From: an uncultured Clostridium sp.
GTDB taxonomy: Bacteria; Bacillota; Clostridia; Christensenellales; Pumilibacteraceae
Direction of reading: 5' to 3'
NCBI GenBank assembly: GCA_900555125.1
Contig: USKH01000048.1
Location: forward strand, 1-7,793
DNA: 7,793 nt
The position numbers and the translations under genes were made by a program. Position 1 is the first letter of the stretch. Each line of letters starts with the position of its first letter. A model generated the notes under the pieces. It was not told the DNA's origin, did not search any database, and saw nothing but the letters and a program-made list of their open reading frames with translations. This document shows, one piece after another, positions 1-5,555 of the stretch.

Positions 1-33
1 AAGCAAAAAACTTTTGAGCTTGGTTATAATAAT

Positions 34-84
34 ACAAGGTTGGTTTTTCTGCTTGTGCATGGCGAAGAAACTAACCTTGTTTTT
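34..84 (+). terminator. Terminator-like hairpin in repeat copy 1
   Basis: Arms ACAAGGTTGGT (34-44) and ACTAACCTTGT (70-80) pair over 11 bp with one G-U wobble in plus-strand RNA, and are followed by a five-T run at 80-84. The loop is long, about 25 nt. On the minus strand the wobble becomes an A-C mismatch and no T-run follows, so the orientation is rightward. Confidence 0.5.
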
Positions 85-126
85 ATAAAAAGTAAGCAAA
101 AAACTTTTGAGCTTGGTTATAATAAT

Positions 127-177
127 ACAAGGTTGGTTTTTCTGCTTGTGCATGGCGAAGAAACTAACCTTGTTTTT
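127..177 (+). terminator. Terminator-like hairpin in repeat copy 2
   Basis: This is the same structure as in copy 1, displaced by exactly 93 bp: arms at 127-137 and 163-173, then a T-run to 177. It is a duplicate, so it may act as a back-up terminator for the gene to the left of the window. Confidence 0.5.
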
Positions 178-219
178 ATAAAAAGTAAGCAAAAAACTTT
201 TGAGCTTGGTTATAATAAT

Positions 220-270
220 ACAAGGTTGGTTTTTCTGCTTGAATATTGCAGTAACCAACCTTGTTTTTTT
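220..270 (+). terminator. Strong rightward rho-independent terminator
   Basis: Arms ACAAGGTTGGTT (220-231) and AACCAACCTTGT (253-264) form a perfect 12-bp stem. An inner CTGC/GCAG stem (235-238 with 248-251) closes the loop, and seven T residues follow at 264-270. This is the diverged third copy of the repeat unit and has the best hairpin of the three. It would end a transcript entering from the left, so a plus-strand gene probably lies just outside the window. Confidence 0.75.
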
Positions 271-308
271 GTATACATTTGATACACGCACTTTCGACTT
301 TTTTTAAA

Positions 309-384
309 GCCTCCTTTGCTTTGCAAGGGAGGTGGCTTCGAGCGTTAGCTAAGAAGACGGTGGGATCGTTTTACGCATATGCGT
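309..384. repeat. REP/MITE-like structured intergenic element
   Basis: Two hairpins lie side by side. The first has arms CCTCCTTTGC (310-319) and GCAAGGGAGG (323-332) with one wobble. The second uses CTTC (336-339) with GAAG (353-356), plus an inner AGC/GCT stem. The segment GGGAGGTGGC, then a hairpin, then GACGGTGGGAT resembles, from memory, a palindromic intergenic repeat dispersed in many gut Firmicutes genomes. A perfect 12-bp palindrome, ACGCATATGCGT, follows at 373-384. No protein is supported here. The outer limits are uncertain, and only one copy is visible, so membership of a dispersed family is an inference. Confidence 0.5.
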
Positions 385-407
385 TTCCGATAGCTAAAAA
401 GTTTTCG

Positions 408-431
408 TTTTACTTTTTACAAAAAGTAAAA
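408..431. repeat. Perfect 11-bp AT-rich inverted repeat
   Basis: TTTTACTTTTT (408-418) and AAAAAGTAAAA (421-431) are perfect reverse complements separated by 2 bp. The repeat abuts the terminator hairpin at 433-455 and supplies its minus-strand T-rich tail. The same TTTTACTTTTT string recurs at 489-499, in the last codons of the glucokinase gene. It may be part of the terminator region rather than a separate element. Confidence 0.5.
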
Positions 432-460
432 GCCTCTCCGTTTAATGCGAAGAGGTTTTT
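421..460 (-). terminator. Terminator of the glucokinase transcript, probably bidirectional
   Basis: In minus-strand RNA, CCUCUUCG (455-448) pairs with CGGAGAGG (440-433) over 8 bp with one wobble and a 7-nt loop. A T-rich tail (CTTTTACTTTTT) follows. It lies about 30 nt past the glucokinase stop codon. In plus-strand RNA the stem has one C-A mismatch but is followed by TTTTT (456-460), so it could also stop rightward transcription. Confidence 0.7.
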
Positions 461-485
461 GATTATTTATGTTTCCGTCTGATTT

Positions 486-1457
486 TTATTTTACTTTTTT
501 GCCGAGTTTGCTGATTGCCAGCGAAGCCGCTCCTATAAGTCCGGCGTCGTTTCCGAGCGTTGCGGTGAGAATAAGCGTGCGTAGCGCTCTTCCGCCGCCG
601 TAAGTATGCTCGTCGGTGTATTTTTGCACGGGGACTACAAGATAATCGCCCTGAGCGCATACGCCGCCGCCCAGAATTATTGCCTGCGGACGGAAAATGT
701 TTATAAAGTTGGAAAGTCCTTCTCCGAGATATGCGACATAGTTGTCTATTACTTCTTTTGCGGCGGGGTCGCCCGTTTTGCTGCACTCGAACGCAACTCT
801 GCCGTCCACTTTGTTTATGTCGCCGTCTACAAACTGCCACATTGCGCTTTGTTTGTTTTCTTTCATTGCGCGCTTGGTATCGCGAATAAGCGCGTTTGCG
901 CTGCAATAAGCTTCCATACAGCCGCGTCTGCCGCAACCGCACGGCTCGCCGTCCTTTACGATTACCATGTGTCCCAGCTCTGCTCCCTTGGATTCGAAGC
1001 CTTCAAACAGTTTACCGTCTATTATTACGCCGCCGCCCACTCCGGTGCCGAGCGTTACGAAAATGACGTCCTTATAGTTTTTACCCGTTCCGAACATAGC
1101 TTCTCCGAGCGCGGCTACGTTGGCGTCGTTGCTGACAAATGTCGGTTTTCCGAGTTTTTCGGTAAATGCGTTTGCAAGCGGAACGTTGTTCCAATCAAGG
1201 TTGCACGAATAGTCCACAACGCCCGTTTCGCTGGTGATGATACCGGGACAACCTATTCCTATTCCGGCAATTTCGTCCATGGTCATACCGGCGTCCGACG
1301 CAAGTTTTTTAACCTGCTCGCTCACCGCTTCGACAATTGCGGCATAATCCTTGGATTTTGCCGTGGGAATGCTGGATTTAACCAGAATTTTGCCTTCTTT
1401 ATCGAGAAGACCGGCTTTTACGTTGGTACCCCCGATATCTATTCCTACGTAGTACAT
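486..1457 (-). CDS. glcK: ROK family glucokinase
   Basis: Cytoplasmic sugar kinase, 323 aa, predicted to phosphorylate glucose to glucose-6-phosphate with ATP at the entry to glycolysis. Visible motifs in order: the ATP phosphate-binding loop DIGGTNVKAG (7-16); a ROK signature around GIGCPGI (66-72); SNDAN (109-113), with D111 as the expected catalytic base; LGTGVGGG (136-143) for nucleotide binding; and the ROK zinc and substrate segment with E160, H163 and CGCGRRGCME (173-182), where H163, C173, C175 and C180 should bind zinc. IFRPQAIILGGG (254-265) is typical of the C-terminal lobe. The length is usual for the family. The ATG is preceded by AGGAG with a 6-nt gap. The gene lies 27 nt after the small membrane-protein gene and is probably co-transcribed with it. 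No helix-turn-helix precedes the kinase domain, so it is a kinase rather than a ROK repressor. Other ROK kinases (fructokinase, ManNAc or GlcNAc kinase) remain possible; the symbol is by family resemblance. Confidence 0.9.
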   Translation of the reverse strand: MYYVGIDIGGTNVKAGLLDKEGKILVKSSIPTAKSKDYAAIVEAVSEQVKKLASDAGMTMDEIAGIGIGCPGIITSETGVVDYSCNLDWNNVPLANAFTEKLGKPTFVSNDANVAALGEAMFGTGKNYKDVIFVTLGTGVGGGVIIDGKLFEGFESKGAELGHMVIVKDGEPCGCGRRGCMEAYCSANALIRDTKRAMKENKQSAMWQFVDGDINKVDGRVAFECSKTGDPAAKEVIDNYVAYLGEGLSNFINIFRPQAIILGGGVCAQGDYLVVPVQKYTDEHTYGGGRALRTLILTATLGNDAGLIGAASLAISKLGKKVK

Positions 1458-1484
1458 ATAATTCTCCTTTCGGTTTTTTTACGA

Positions 1485-2090
1485 TTATTCGACTTTGTTT
1501 TCCGTCGCCTTTTTGTCTTCGAGATATTCGCGATAAACTGCGGCGGCATTGCTTTTTATTATTCTTTTATTGCCGAGAACGCACACTTTTTCGCCCGAAA
1601 ATCTTTTTTCGTTTTGTTCTTTAAGAGCTTTCTCATCGGCAGTTTTCCGGTCGGCTTTCATCTTTTCCGCCTGCGCCTTTTTTGCCAGCGTGCGGGCTTT
1701 TGAAAACAAAACAATCTGCACAATCAGCCCGGCAAGCGCACACGCTTCCGCCAAGCCGTAAAGAACGGCAAAAAACGCATACTTGCTTATCGCCGCGAAA
1801 GCTCCGCTTAAAAACGGCACGGTGTACTTATAATCGCCCGAAACAATGATGAAATCGCCGTTTACTATAGCCGAGCCGCCGGGAAATTCACGCATGACGC
1901 TCATGACTAAAAACGCCGCGGCAACAAGCTGAAAAACGCCTGCTAAAACGGTAGCCGTTATCTTTGCCGACTTACCTTTTCCGGATTTAAACGACCTTAT
2001 CGCGGCTATTATCCATGCAACGCAAACAGCCGTAATCAGTACGGCAAAAACGGTTAACGTAATATGAAATTGTGTAAACTTTTCGGGCAC
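1485..2090 (-). CDS. Small three-helix membrane protein, unknown function
   Basis: I do not recognise a family for this 201-aa protein. It has three hydrophobic segments, near residues 10-31, 44-66 and 103-130. A Lys-rich loop (32-43) lies between the first two helices, and a very Lys/Glu/Ala-rich tail (131-163) follows the third and may be helical or coiled-coil. The positive-inside rule puts the N terminus outside, the 67-102 segment outside and the tail in the cytoplasm. The start is GTG; no in-frame ATG occurs before residue 63, and a later start would remove the first helix. No Shine-Dalgarno sequence precedes the GTG. A near-consensus promoter ends only 6 nt upstream of it, so the mRNA may be leaderless. 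The gene is the first of a probable two-gene unit with the glucokinase, but nothing in the protein shows a link to sugar metabolism. Confidence 0.8.
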   Translation of the reverse strand: MPEKFTQFHITLTVFAVLITAVCVAWIIAAIRSFKSGKGKSAKITATVLAGVFQLVAAAFLVMSVMREFPGGSAIVNGDFIIVSGDYKYTVPFLSGAFAAISKYAFFAVLYGLAEACALAGLIVQIVLFSKARTLAKKAQAEKMKADRKTADEKALKEQNEKRFSGEKVCVLGNKRIIKSNAAAVYREYLEDKKATENKVE

Positions 2091-2096
2091 GGTTTA

Positions 2097-2126
2097 ATTA
2101 TATAGTAAGCGCGGGCAAATTGTCAA
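2097..2126 (-). promoter_or_regulatory. Near-consensus SigA-type promoter, +1 at or near the GTG start
   Basis: Minus strand: TTGACA (2126-2121), an 18-nt spacer, and TATAAT (2102-2097). An overlapping TATATA (2104-2099) would give a 16-nt spacer. Counting from the TATAAT as -12 to -7 puts +1 at position 2090, the G of the GTG start codon of the small membrane-protein gene. It should drive that gene and the glucokinase behind it. It sits in the 91-nt gap after spoIIE. Confidence 0.75.
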
Positions 2127-2181
2127 GTCTTTTTGTTAAAATAAACGGTAATGTACCCGAGTTGCGATATAAAGTGAATTT

Positions 2182-4446
2182 TTACTTGTCGCAGTTTTGC
2201 ATAATTCTGCAAACGGCAACCATCATATCGTCGTCGTACCCGGTTTTTCTCTCAAGAGCCTTTTTTATAAGCTCGTCCGCCATAAGTTGCGGATTTACGC
2301 CGCTTGTACGATTTATTATAGCGGCAAGTTCCTCCTCGTCAAAACGACCGCTTACGCCGTCGGACATAAGAACTATAACGTCGCCGTCGTTAAGCTCCGT
2401 TTCACACATCGAAGGTTTGGCGTCGGCCACAACGCCAAGCGGCAACGACGAACTGTCGAACGCCTCTACGAAATCGGCGCGCTTTACGAACGAACTGGGC
2501 GCCGCAAGCTTTACGAGGTCGGCTTTACCGGCAGACAAATCGACCGCAGCGATGTCGAGAGCGGAAAAACTTTCTCCGCCTTCGATAGTCAGAAATCTGT
2601 TTATCCCGTCCACCGTAACGCAATGGTCGAATCCCGCTTTATAAAAGCTTTCGACAAGCGAAATAGCTTTCTCGGACAATTCGTACGCCTTTTTGCCCGC
2701 TCCCATCCCGTCGCATAACGCCATCAGAAATTTATCGCCGCCCGTTTTCATAAACGAGTGCGTGTCACCCGTGGCGTCGGCGTGAAGCGGACGAGTAGCC
2801 ACTCCGAACGTAACGTCGAACTTCGGTTTTAATTCAAAGTCCATCACCGACCAGCCTGCAATGACGCTGTCCTCCACGCTTTTAACGAGGAAATTCACCC
2901 CGGCGCATTTTCCCACAACGTTTGCTATCAGTTTTCTGTCGCCGGCGCATTCGTTTCTTATTATCGCGGTAGCCGACGGCTTATCTCCTCCGCAAAGCAG
3001 AATTTCGCTGCACACAACATTGTAGTATTTAAGTTCTTCTATAATTTTTCGCTCGATTTTTTCGTCGAACACCACCGGACGCGCCACGTTTTCGCTCATT
3101 CCGTGCAAAATTTTGCCGACTCCACCCAACTGCTCGGCAAGCAGTCGATTGACTTTGTTGTCGCTTTCGGTGTTTTCGCGCGAGGCACCGGCTTCGCGCA
3201 TTTTTGACGTGCATACCGACATTATCTTACCCAGATACAGGCATCTGTCCACAAGTTCGCACGGCAAATCGTTCATGGAAGCCTTGCCTTTTTCAAAACA
3301 CTTTTCCGAAACATGCATAATATGTTTACTCATACCGGCAGCCACGCATTCGCGATAGCGTTCGCACGAGGCGCACACATTTTTCTCCACTTCTCCGGCA
3401 ACCGCAATCACGACGCTGTCGCCCGTTTTTTCCATTCCCCCCAGTATATCGCTCATCTCCTCGAACACGTCGCCCACATATGCCGCACGTCTCGACAGTT
3501 CGGTTCGGTTTTTGTTTATCACATGACGGACGGCGTTTCCGCTGTCGGACGAGAAAAACTTGCTTTTTACCGCCGACACGACCTTTTCCGGTATAACGGC
3601 ATATACTATCCCGCCCAGAAGCAGCGCGCCGGCATGATAGCCGAGATCGACATACGGCACAGAAAAAAACAATTCGAATATCACCGCCGCAAAAACCTGA
3701 GCAAGCGGCGACAAAATTTTTGGCGACGTAATAAACATACAGCACGACAACGCGACAAAGCCGAACAACGCGACGTTAGTGACATCCAGCGTACAGAACG
3801 CGCTTCCCAGCCCCAGCGACAATGCCGTCATCACGCATGCGCCCTTACCGATAAACCTGCACACGAACGGCAGTGCCGCGCCCGCAACCAGAAACAAAAT
3901 CGCGTTTCCCGGCACTTCCGTTCCCGTAATACCCATTGCCGCCGCAACCATAACTATATACAGGCAGGCTTTTTCAGTATCCAGCAAGCTGTGTTTCATA
4001 TCGTAGTACAACAGCGGCTTGGCGATTCCGTAGCTTACGTATGTAAAAATCAGGTACAGACAGACGGAAATTATCACATACGCCGCGGGATAGCCTTTCG
4101 CGATTTCCACCGCAACCGCAGGGCATACGGCAAGCGCGGTAAGACAAACCATAACCGCTACGCCGTACGAATTAAACTTTTTGCGAAGAAAAAAGTCGGT
4201 TACGGCTATTATCGCCGCTCCCGCTAAAGCAGAAACCGACACCGCCCAATCCGGTCCCGCAAGAAACTGCCCGACTGTCAGCGGCACGAGCAGGACGAAC
4301 GGATTGGCACCCGCAAAGGTCATTGCGCAGAACATTGCCGCGGCAAAAGGATGCAGTCCGTTTATTTCCGCCGGACAAAGCGCGACGATAAGCAACGACA
4401 AAGCGAAATATTTGAGTACTGCTTGTTTTAAATTGGTTTTAATCAT
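2182..4446 (-). CDS. spoIIE: Stage II sporulation protein E (SpoIIE), PP2C-type phosphatase
   Basis: Membrane-bound serine phosphatase, 754 aa (the B. subtilis protein is 827). In B. subtilis it goes to the polar septum through FtsZ and dephosphorylates SpoIIAA-P, which frees SigF in the forespore. Three regions are visible: a multi-pass membrane region at about 10-290; a central region at about 300-540 with a Cys cluster (C358, C361, C367); and a PP2C domain at about 541-750. Phosphatase motifs are GDTHS (560-564), CDGMGAG (578-584), SALD (628-631), MSDG (694-697) and DDDM (738-741). By alignment from memory, D561, D579, D696 and one of D738-D740 match the B. subtilis metal-binding aspartates, so the enzyme looks active. 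The start is ATG with only a weak GGTG-type binding site; an in-frame TAA shortly upstream rules out a much longer N terminus. The tilS/hpt/ftsH neighbours known from Bacillus are absent here. Confidence 0.95.
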   Translation of the reverse strand: MIKTNLKQAVLKYFALSLLIVALCPAEINGLHPFAAAMFCAMTFAGANPFVLLVPLTVGQFLAGPDWAVSVSALAGAAIIAVTDFFLRKKFNSYGVAVMVCLTALAVCPAVAVEIAKGYPAAYVIISVCLYLIFTYVSYGIAKPLLYYDMKHSLLDTEKACLYIVMVAAAMGITGTEVPGNAILFLVAGAALPFVCRFIGKGACVMTALSLGLGSAFCTLDVTNVALFGFVALSCCMFITSPKILSPLAQVFAAVIFELFFSVPYVDLGYHAGALLLGGIVYAVIPEKVVSAVKSKFFSSDSGNAVRHVINKNRTELSRRAAYVGDVFEEMSDILGGMEKTGDSVVIAVAGEVEKNVCASCERYRECVAAGMSKHIMHVSEKCFEKGKASMNDLPCELVDRCLYLGKIMSVCTSKMREAGASRENTESDNKVNRLLAEQLGGVGKILHGMSENVARPVVFDEKIERKIIEELKYYNVVCSEILLCGGDKPSATAIIRNECAGDRKLIANVVGKCAGVNFLVKSVEDSVIAGWSVMDFELKPKFDVTFGVATRPLHADATGDTHSFMKTGGDKFLMALCDGMGAGKKAYELSEKAISLVESFYKAGFDHCVTVDGINRFLTIEGGESFSALDIAAVDLSAGKADLVKLAAPSSFVKRADFVEAFDSSSLPLGVVADAKPSMCETELNDGDVIVLMSDGVSGRFDEEELAAIINRTSGVNPQLMADELIKKALERKTGYDDDMMVAVCRIMQNCDK

Positions 4447-4447
4447 A

Positions 4448-4483
4448 AAAATACACCCGAATTATTTAGTTCGAGTGTATTTT
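4448..4483 (-). terminator. Strong terminator hairpin fused to the spoIIE 5' region
   Basis: Arms AAATACACTCGAA-type (4483-4470) and TTCGGGTGTATTT-type (4461-4448) form a 14-bp stem in minus-strand RNA with one U-G wobble and an 8-nt loop (4462-4469). The 3' arm ends in a five-T run (4451-4447 side), directly before the spoIIE ATG. It lies about 55 nt past the stop codon of the Tyr/Pro/Gln-rich membrane-protein gene and should end the serS transcript. In plus-strand RNA the stem has a C-A mismatch. Confidence 0.7.
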
Positions 4484-4523
4484 ATCACTTTGAAAAAGAT
4501 TAAATTTGCTTGATTTTGTCGAT
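4479..4523 (-). promoter_or_regulatory. spoIIE: Candidate spoIIE promoter: extended -10 and a possible Spo0A box
   Basis: Minus strand TGATAAAAT (4487-4479) is an extended -10 (TG-n-TAAAAT, five of six to TATAAT). It predicts +1 near 4472, inside the 5' arm of the terminator hairpin, giving a leader of about 26 nt. No convincing -35 lies 16-18 nt or 21-22 nt upstream. TGTCGAT on the plus strand (4517-4523) matches six of seven bases of the Spo0A box TGTCGAA and is centred near -48. In B. subtilis spoIIE is activated by Spo0A-P acting on a SigA promoter that also lacks normal spacing, so this is plausible but rests on short motifs. Confidence 0.4.
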
Positions 4524-4538
4524 AGTGCGCTTTTGTTG

Positions 4539-5522
4539 TCAGCCACGCTTGGTTTCCGAACGCATATAATCTAATCCGCCGCGATCGTTTTTATAGAAAT
4601 ACTCGTATCTGTCGCTGTATTCGTAAATTATAACTCGCGGATCCGAACGGGTGCGGAACACTCCGAGTGGCTGCTCGGAAAAGTTGTCAAACGCACTTTC
4701 CTTAGGTTTTAAGTCGTTATACGACGGCACATCGTCCTTTTTGCCGGGCGAATCGTAGCCGAAAAACTCACGGTTCATGCTTTTTTTGGCTTGTTCGTAC
4801 GCACTTTCCGGCTCGTCCTCTTTTTTGTCCGTTTGCGAATAAGAAGCAAAATTGTTACCGCTCTGATACCCGGTATTTTGCAAATATCCTCCGTTTTGTC
4901 CATAGTTGTTTTGCTGCGGATTTTGCGGCGCGGACTGCGGGTATTGCGGCTGAGCGGGATAGCCGGGCTGCGGATACTGCGGATAGCTTTGCCGGGGCGG
5001 ATAGGAAGGCTGCTGCGGATAGCCGGGAGCATAGCTCTGCTGCGGGTACTGTCCGTAATTTTGCTGCGGATACTGAGGCGGATAGGCAGGTTGCCCCGGA
5101 TAGCCGGGCTGCTGATAATACTGTTCGCCGTAGCCTTGTCCCGGATAGCCGTACCCGCCGGGAGTTCCTACAATGTTTGGGGCGGCAAAATAGCCGCTGT
5201 CTTCAAAGTCGTCGTCCTTTTTGGATTTTTTCTTCTTTTTAAGCGATTTGGGCGCGTCCGCCGAGCGTTCGAGGCGTTTTTTGTCCTTCTTTTTCAGAAC
5301 CTGCGCCACCGATATGCCTATGGACAGCAACATCGACAGCGTGAGTCCCACGAAAAACACGCCCATAACCTCCGAAAACGGAGTTCCGGTTATCGCGCAG
5401 ACCAGGAAAAAAAGCATGCAAAAAAGCGCCGGAATCCACAGTCCGAGCGTAGACAGCAAAAACACAGCCGCCCGTGCTATTCCTTCCACTATGAAAGTAA
5501 GAAAAGATATTATGGACTTCAA
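4539..5522 (-). CDS. Membrane protein with Tyr/Pro/Gln/Gly-rich cytoplasmic tail, unknown function
   Basis: I do not recognise a named family for this 327-aa protein. Residues 1-75 are hydrophobic, with about two or three membrane segments (near 5-26, 28-46 and 52-75). A strongly basic stretch follows (77-102, with KKKKK), which puts the rest in the cytoplasm. Residues 121-220 are low-complexity sequence built from QPxYPxQ-like units rich in Y, P, Q and G. The final segment (282-327) is different: ordered-looking and Tyr-rich, with VIIYEYSDRYEYFY (297-310), perhaps a small folded domain. The start is TTG, with AGGAGG 10 nt upstream at 5533-5538; no in-frame ATG fits the hydrophobic N terminus. 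The gene lies 33 nt after serS with no terminator between, so it is probably in the serS transcript. Possible roles are scaffold or envelope-associated protein; the sequence does not decide. Confidence 0.8.
   Translation of the reverse strand: MKSIISFLTFIVEGIARAAVFLLSTLGLWIPALFCMLFFLVCAITGTPFSEVMGVFFVGLTLSMLLSIGISVAQVLKKKDKKRLERSADAPKSLKKKKKSKKDDDFEDSGYFAAPNIVGTPGGYGYPGQGYGEQYYQQPGYPGQPAYPPQYPQQNYGQYPQQSYAPGYPQQPSYPPRQSYPQYPQPGYPAQPQYPQSAPQNPQQNNYGQNGGYLQNTGYQSGNNFASYSQTDKKEDEPESAYEQAKKSMNREFFGYDSPGKKDDVPSYNDLKPKESAFDNFSEQPLGVFRTRSDPRVIIYEYSDRYEYFYKNDRGGLDYMRSETKRG
4908..5162 (-). repeat. Degenerate coding repeat for the Pro/Gln/Tyr-rich tail
   Basis: The DNA for residues 121-205 of the membrane protein is an imperfect short-period repeat. 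GGATAGCCGGG-like and TGCGGATACTG-like units recur many times on the plus strand and encode YPGQ, YPQQ and QPxYP peptides. The units are not identical and vary in spacing, which suggests old slippage expansion kept in frame. Confidence 0.75.
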
Positions 5523-5555
5523 ATCTCCGACGCCTCCTCTTTAGTTTTTCTTAAT

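Larger units (their letters stand above)
1..241 (+). repeat. 93-bp tandem repeat, two full copies plus one partial
   Basis: Copies start at 1, 94 and 187, and the first two appear identical over 93 bp. The third matches for 55 bp, up to about 241, and then diverges, although its later part still resembles the unit (an AACCTTGT-T-run end). Each unit carries a TATAAT (no matching -35 seen), a hairpin with ACAAGGTT and AACCTTGT arms, and a T-run. The array may continue beyond the left edge. Because 93 is a multiple of three, one plus-strand frame stays open from position 1 to 282, and one minus-strand frame is also open through the unit. I therefore do not treat it as coding. It lies between an unseen left-hand gene and a convergent glucokinase gene, and is best read as a duplicated 3'-end or intergenic segment. 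Confidence 0.9.

Noticed and set aside
1..241. CRISPR array
   Set aside because: The 93-bp copies are directly adjacent with no unique spacers and no short repeat; it is a plain tandem repeat.
40..282. Plus-strand reading frame of 80 codons across the 93-bp repeats
   Set aside because: It is open only because the unit length is a multiple of three; the encoded peptide is mostly terminator arms and T-runs, no ribosome binding site was seen, and an antisense frame is equally open.
261..482. Plus-strand reading frame of 73 codons
   Set aside because: It lies over hairpins, palindromes and a terminator of the intergenic element and runs into the glucokinase 3' end; it has no ribosome binding site and no recognisable protein.
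606..1703. Long plus-strand frame antisense to glucokinase
   Set aside because: It is a shadow of a well-supported ROK kinase; its product is rich in Phe, Cys and Arg with no domain.
2145..2175. Terminator after spoIIE (GGTA-CAT-TACC)
   Set aside because: Only a 4-bp stem with no proper T-run; too weak to call. No other good terminator was seen between spoIIE and the next gene, so readthrough is possible.
3313..4227. Long plus-strand frame antisense to spoIIE
   Set aside because: It is a His/Arg-rich shadow of the SpoIIE membrane region with no motifs.
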